Shown here: positions 59,036-64,000 of the stretch, piece after piece | How positions within the stretch are numbered: position 1 is the stretch's first letter | How the letters are laid out: every line of letters starts with the position of its first letter | Source: Magicicada septendecula | Taxonomy: Eukaryota; Arthropoda; Insecta; Hemiptera; Cicadidae | NCBI GenBank assembly: GCA_034769895.1 | Contig: CM068371.1 | Span: 403,139,469 to 403,203,468, forward strand | DNA length: 64,000 nt | Reading direction: 5' to 3' | The notes under the pieces: model-generated | Told to the model about the DNA's origin: nothing | Databases searched by the model: none | The model's input: the letters and a program-made list of their open reading frames with translations, nothing else | Program-made: the position numbers and the translations under genes

Positions 59036-61894
59036 CTGTACTAGAACGGCCTAGTACGAGCTTGCCGTTGTAAGGGCCCCTAAATTGAAATAAATATTCC
59101 GTTCTGGACCGGACCACAAGGCAGAAGCTCCTTCCTGAAGCTCGGAGCTTGTATACCAAAGGGACGTCTAGCACGCACATCCCTACAGCACTGACGGCAT
59201 AAGGTCTGTCTGTACGAGAGTAGTGACGTTACGTCGCGTTTACTATACTCATACGAAACTCTGGAAAACGCTATCGACAGCGTGTCACGTTTTGGTCAGA
59301 TCGAGTCTCCAATGTAAAAAAAAAACCTGCCTCGGGTTCTGAGGGTGCTGTATCGGATACGTTTGATGTTAGTGATGATGATGTTGATATCAATAAAACC
59401 TGTAGCTGCCACCTGAGTAAACTTACCACTGTTATAACACACTAAACTAATGGTGAGATATAAAAACACACGCACCCACCTGAATTGCCAGTAAAGAAAT
59501 AAAATTAAAATATTTTCTTCTCATTAAATCAAAAAGAGAGTAGAACCTAAAACAAGGAGGCAGCGTTTTGACGTCAGAAGCTTTAATGAATGCGTGTTGC
59601 GTAACTGTTATCAGAAAAATCGTCGTACCCTATATAGCCTGGACGAAACAATAACCCCGCTAATTATACACGCGAAACGAAGGGCAGAATGATCCGCTAC
59701 TGCGGAAAACTGTTGTTTTGTGATTTTTTTTTTATATATATACAACGATTTTTATTAAAGGGTGTTGATAAGAGACGTAAAAAATGTATATTAAATTTCA
59801 CAAAAGCCCGCGCGGCAGCACAGGACGTTGCGACATTCAGAGAAAACGATGCAAACGCTTCAGAACTGAAATGGCAAACATCATAAGCCATATACGCAGT
59901 TCGCTGAAAACGAACGAACAAATTCCATGAAAATCAAATCAAAATGCCGCCTTTTCTCCACCTCACCACGTATGCAGAATGAACGCTACGCACAAAATGT
60001 AAGTACGATTGCGAAATATCGTCGTCTGCTTTGTTTCGTTGATTCGTACATATTGTTTTCGAACTCGCCACAAAGGTTTCAGCTAATCGCCACTGTTTGT
60101 ACCAATAGTATCGTTCAAAAAATGTTTGGAAGATAACATGTATTTGACTCATGTATGTATGTATGCATTAAAATATTTCAGGGTTTTAATGTATTTGAAA
60201 AGGTCTTTAATCGGTTCATATCGTTTCCTTGAGGAAGAGGCGATATTTTAAAATTAAATTACAATGTTTACATGGTTATTAAAATACAGTCTCGCAGTAA
60301 CCAACAGCCGCTCATAAATTCTTTATTACATTTTCTCATGGCAAAGTTTTTTCCTCAATTTAAGAATTAAAGTACTATAATGACGTTACGCTCCAAACTA
60401 TTCTGCTGAAACGGAAGTTTTCTACTTTTTGTTCGGAAATTGTGTTAACCAGAAATTAAGTTCAAGGAGACGCGATCTATCAAATTATTTTGTTCAGACT
60501 CCCTCTTCGGCCCATAACTGACTTATTCTTCACTTTTCGTTCCTATGCAATAACACTAATTCGTTGTTACGAATCGGTGTTTCTCGGATGTCCCAAGTAG
60601 ACATCAAGTGAGTTACTGTGCTCTGTAAAACTTTTTTTTTTATTTTAATTACTCCGATATAAAATAATGAAGGTAAGAAAAATTAGTAACTGACAATGAA
60701 TTATTGTTTTCTTTATTCCTACCTCCATTATAAATGGTGTCCTTATTGGAAACGGAAAGCAAGAGTTCAGAAACCGACATATAGGCGTGTACGAGATAAA
60801 GTACTATACTAAAGTTTATTCAAAATACGTTGACGTCTGTTATATTTTTACGTCCGACTAATAGGCAGTAGGTCGCGTCTCCTGTGCGTTACAGATATAG
60901 TTAATTTTATACCGGGTTTCCGGGGTCATAACAAAGGTCCCCTTCAAACAAATATACCAACCAGCTCTGATACGAGAAGTCAAAGCGTGTATAGGCAGCA
61001 CTGTTGTTAATCAGGATGAAACATTGTTATACAAAATTAGTTTTACCTTCAGCACACCGTTCTGTCCGTATCATTCTTCTCATACACATCGCTGCTCACA
61101 TTTTTGTAAGGTCGAAAAGCATTCGAAATCTAAGAAACTTAACCGACCCCTACATTTCTTCGTTCCCGATGTTCCTACGACCGTGTCATCTTGTTTCTGA
61201 TTACTAAAGAGAACAAGAAAAGTGGAATAGATACAGTTTATTGATGCATAACACAAAAACTGTTTAATTTATGAGATGTTCTGTGTGTACAAGAAGTTGT
61301 GAGAAAGTCCGGTTTTCTTACAGTCTACGAATATGGTTTTAAACTTGGTCCATATTTCTTGTGTCAGTGTGCAGCCAGGATATATAGGCCATTTATCGTT
61401 CACGCTGATTTTCTGCCGAAGCCACTCTTAATCTCGTTAGCATTAGGCAGACAAGCGAGTATTTTTTTTTTTCTTGTTGCTTGAAATATTTGTCGCTGAT
61501 AGACACTAATAAAAAAGATTTTAATAGCAAAATTACAAGTATTGATTCTAATATAGGCCTAGTAGAGGACATTCAGTTTGGTTATGATTTTATTTATTGT
61601 TCTTTGTGTTGCTGTTGTTAATGTTAAATGTGTAATTTTAAAGAAGTGTACCATTACTTTCGTTTCGTACACTTTACGGTAGAAAGCCATAGGATTGTAG
61701 AAAATAGAAATTAAATTAGGCAGTCACGATCTAACTTTTGTCATCCTTCAACAACTTTTGTCCGCGTAAATTTTCCGTATTATTACCACGTTAGCTCCTC
61801 ACTGTTGCTCCGTACTTTATCTTGTAGATAACTATAGCTACTGCCTTTGTCAAATTAACTTATAACCGTAACTGTAGCTTTACATAACATATGA
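59036..61894. other. No recognised gene
   Basis: Short ORFs on both strands. A weak GATGATGATG-like run at about 59375-59392 could be an old LINE tail. Confidence 0.5.
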
Positions 61895-62130
61895 TCTGTT
61901 ATAGTGAAATATTTGAGACATGTGAGAGGCGCAGTTAGAAAGGTCTAAGTGGAAAAATATAAAACTGATTTGGGAATGCAGCCGATATTGTAGTATATTG
62001 AACAGACAGCCAAATTGGTTTCTGTTCCATGTCATTACGGTAACAGGCAGACAGAAGAGAATATAGGAGGTCAAGTTAAGAATAAAGACGAATAGAGAAG
62101 GGCGAGTACAGAAATCTCTAAGAGGAAGGG
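61895..62130 (+). mobile_element. LINE ORF2 C-terminal relic, strongly decayed
   Basis: KYLRHVRGAVRKV and DLGMQPIL then YIEQ fit the FLRxVxGVTRRDRxRNExIRxxLGxQPxLxYIEQ pattern. In another frame RQPNWFLFHVITVTGRQKRI and KLRIKTNREGRVQ follow the RQLNWFGHVMRM...RQTKRIWEARIR..KRGRP pattern. Frame changes once and stops are present. Confidence 0.5.
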
Positions 62131-64000
62131 GAAAATTGGAGTGTGTTAAACATACTAGGCAGCACTAGCGTGAACTAGATAATCGGGAATCATTATGTTA
62201 GATTATAAATTGAGAATAACTACCTTTTAACGAACTTAATTGTGTTGTATTAAATAGTGAATTAAATTTGAGAAAATATACTTCATTGATCGATGTACTT
62301 TATTGATTTATCTTCGTAAGTTTATGAATGAATGTGTAATTTGTTTTCTAATACAAACGGATATTTGTTAAACCTCGACAGTATTTTAACAGAAGAGATC
62401 TTTGAATGAATAAAGTAAATGAAGATATCCCGTATTACTGCAGTAATCTTTTGTTAATGAAATAAAAAAAATATCACTTCTTATTAGGTCTTTTCTAATA
62501 ATATGATGGTTATAAAAAGGGCACATCGATTAATGTTTAGTCAGTAGAAAGTTAGTTTTATATTTTTATTATCCCCCAATTTAAAATTATTTGACCAGCA
62601 GCCCTGTTGTAGGCGTGCTTGGTACGGAATATTTTTTTTTTAAGAACCATAAAGAGTAAAGAGTTCATAAAAAGTGTACGGGGAAGTAATACAAGTATGT
62701 AGATGTGCGTGATTGGCGGGGTTGCTGGGTGTTGCCGAGGTAACGGCGGAACGGTTGGGGCTGGTTCAGGTTCAGTACCGTGCGACGATGCTCCCAGGCC
62801 GGTCGGTCGCTCCCTCCGTCGCGACGCTCCTGCCCACACGTGATCGCGCGCACTAACGTTTTTAATTAATTTTAGTGTTCCGTGTCTTTTTTATTCAAGA
62901 GAAATAATTGTAATTTGATTTGGAAAAATTTCGTATTCTAGCGATTGTACAGTGTAAATTCAATATTTGTACATTATGTTTTAATAATCAGGTGATATTT
63001 ATGTCAATTAAATACGCATGCCCATAGTTAGACAATATGTATATCACAAATTGTTTTGTAAGTGTGTGTGTGCGCGCGCGCGGACGTGCGCGTATGCCAA
63101 AGGAGTGTGTTGTCACAGTATTGACTCCTTTAACAGTACTAGCCTTGCTTTTGTGAAACGTATCTCAGTGTTTATGAAACCGTTCTTGTTTTTCAAAATA
63201 ATTATTATTATTATTGTTGTATAAGTTCAGAGAACTAAAAGCTTTAACAGTTAACAAAAATACCACTGTGTTCATGCTTGTGCAATACAATTATTGTACT
63301 TGCTACAAGTATAAATTTTCTATAGGCGGACTGAACGTTTCACAAAACAAATTTGTGCATAAGCACATGTAGGTATTTATGCACGCACGCACGCACACGC
63401 AGAAAATATTATCTCTATGAAATATGCGTTAAAATACGTCTTAGTTTGTATCTGTACACCCGGAGGTAAAGGGCACTATGACCATTTCTTACGAAAATGG
63501 GGTTTTGACAAATCTCTTTCATTGCAGCAAAGCACTATCTCCTTTGTTTAATAGTAAGTGATTTAGCCAGTTGGAAATGGCTGTAAGTGCCAACATGAAT
63601 TTTAGAACAGAGGTAAAAGTCACCAAGTCCAGTATCTCAGAGACAAAATAAAAAATATTGAAGTTTGAAAACAGGATTTTAAATAGTCATAAAATATTTG
63701 CATTATTGCATAAAAGAAGTTTTTAAAGTGTTCCATTAAAAACTGTGCCAGTGAAACAAATCTACAAAAACTTTCATTTGGTTCTGTAAATTTTAATATT
63801 TGTGACATAGTGTCCATTACGTCTGCTGTACACAATATTAAATTACATCTACAGAAAATTAAACATTTATACGCTGTGTGTGTCTGTGCGTAGAAACAAT
63901 TTTTAGCATGTGTGTTGAGTTAAATACGTGTTATTTATTAGTTCTTGTGAGTGAGGCGGGAGTTTGATTACTAATTGCCAAGTAATTTGAAACGAATAAA
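62131..64000. other. No recognised gene; one GC-rich patch
   Basis: A GC- and CpG-rich patch at about 62690-62860 could be a small CpG island or just base-composition noise. A GT/GC tract lies at about 63063-63090. The last 500 bases look less CpG-rich than the preceding 50 kb. Confidence 0.4.

Overview
The window looks like arthropod, probably insect, nuclear DNA. It is AT-rich, has long intron-like or intergenic stretches, contains an interstitial TTAGG-type repeat run, and is full of transposable elements and microsatellites. There is no operon structure and no long host ORF. No tRNA, rRNA or CRISPR array could be supported.

Host content is small. The one convincing host coding piece is an 88-nt exon on the plus strand (5028-5115) with a good acceptor and a GTAAGT donor. 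It encodes the C-terminal part of a pleckstrin-homology domain of the RGS-RhoGEF type (insect RhoGEF2; vertebrate ARHGEF11/12). The first 12 kb therefore reads as intron and exon of that gene, interrupted by transposons. A decayed histone H2B copy lies on the minus strand at about 50.1-50.4 kb, between two dead LINE ends. Two further stretches look coding but are unrecognised: 50992-51360 and 20799-21190, both minus.

Layout: 102-4647 is a complete hAT DNA transposon with 17-bp inverted ends and an 8-bp target duplication; its minus-strand ZMYM1-like transposase has three frame breaks. 4660-4870 is a tRNA-like SINE. 5028-5115 is the RhoGEF exon. 5.1-12 kb is CpG-poor, intron-like DNA with a fold-back MITE (6.4-6.8 kb), LINE relics and an inverted repeat at 10.8-11.05 kb. 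Near 12 kb the DNA becomes clearly CpG-rich and stays so for about 50 kb. 13193-14739 is a TA-flanked element with inverted arms of about 310 bp. 28.0-28.3 kb is a large TCT array. 31.3-32.0 kb holds two strong palindromes. 40.1-45.0 kb holds two copies of a composite repeat, each with an array of 157-166-bp units, a CA/CAGA tract and a terminal hairpin, resembling non-autonomous Helentron (HINE) elements. 46-62 kb contains many short 3' ends of dead LINEs, including a Jockey-type one at 58.2-59.0 kb.

These genes do not form a working system. The window is best read as one exon of a Rho-signalling gene followed by a transposon-rich intronic or intergenic domain. The most unusual signals are the structured satellite-bearing repeats, the palindromes with a shared hairpin motif, the H2B-derived reading frame, the CpG switch near 12 kb, and the excess of the octamer TAGGCCTA.
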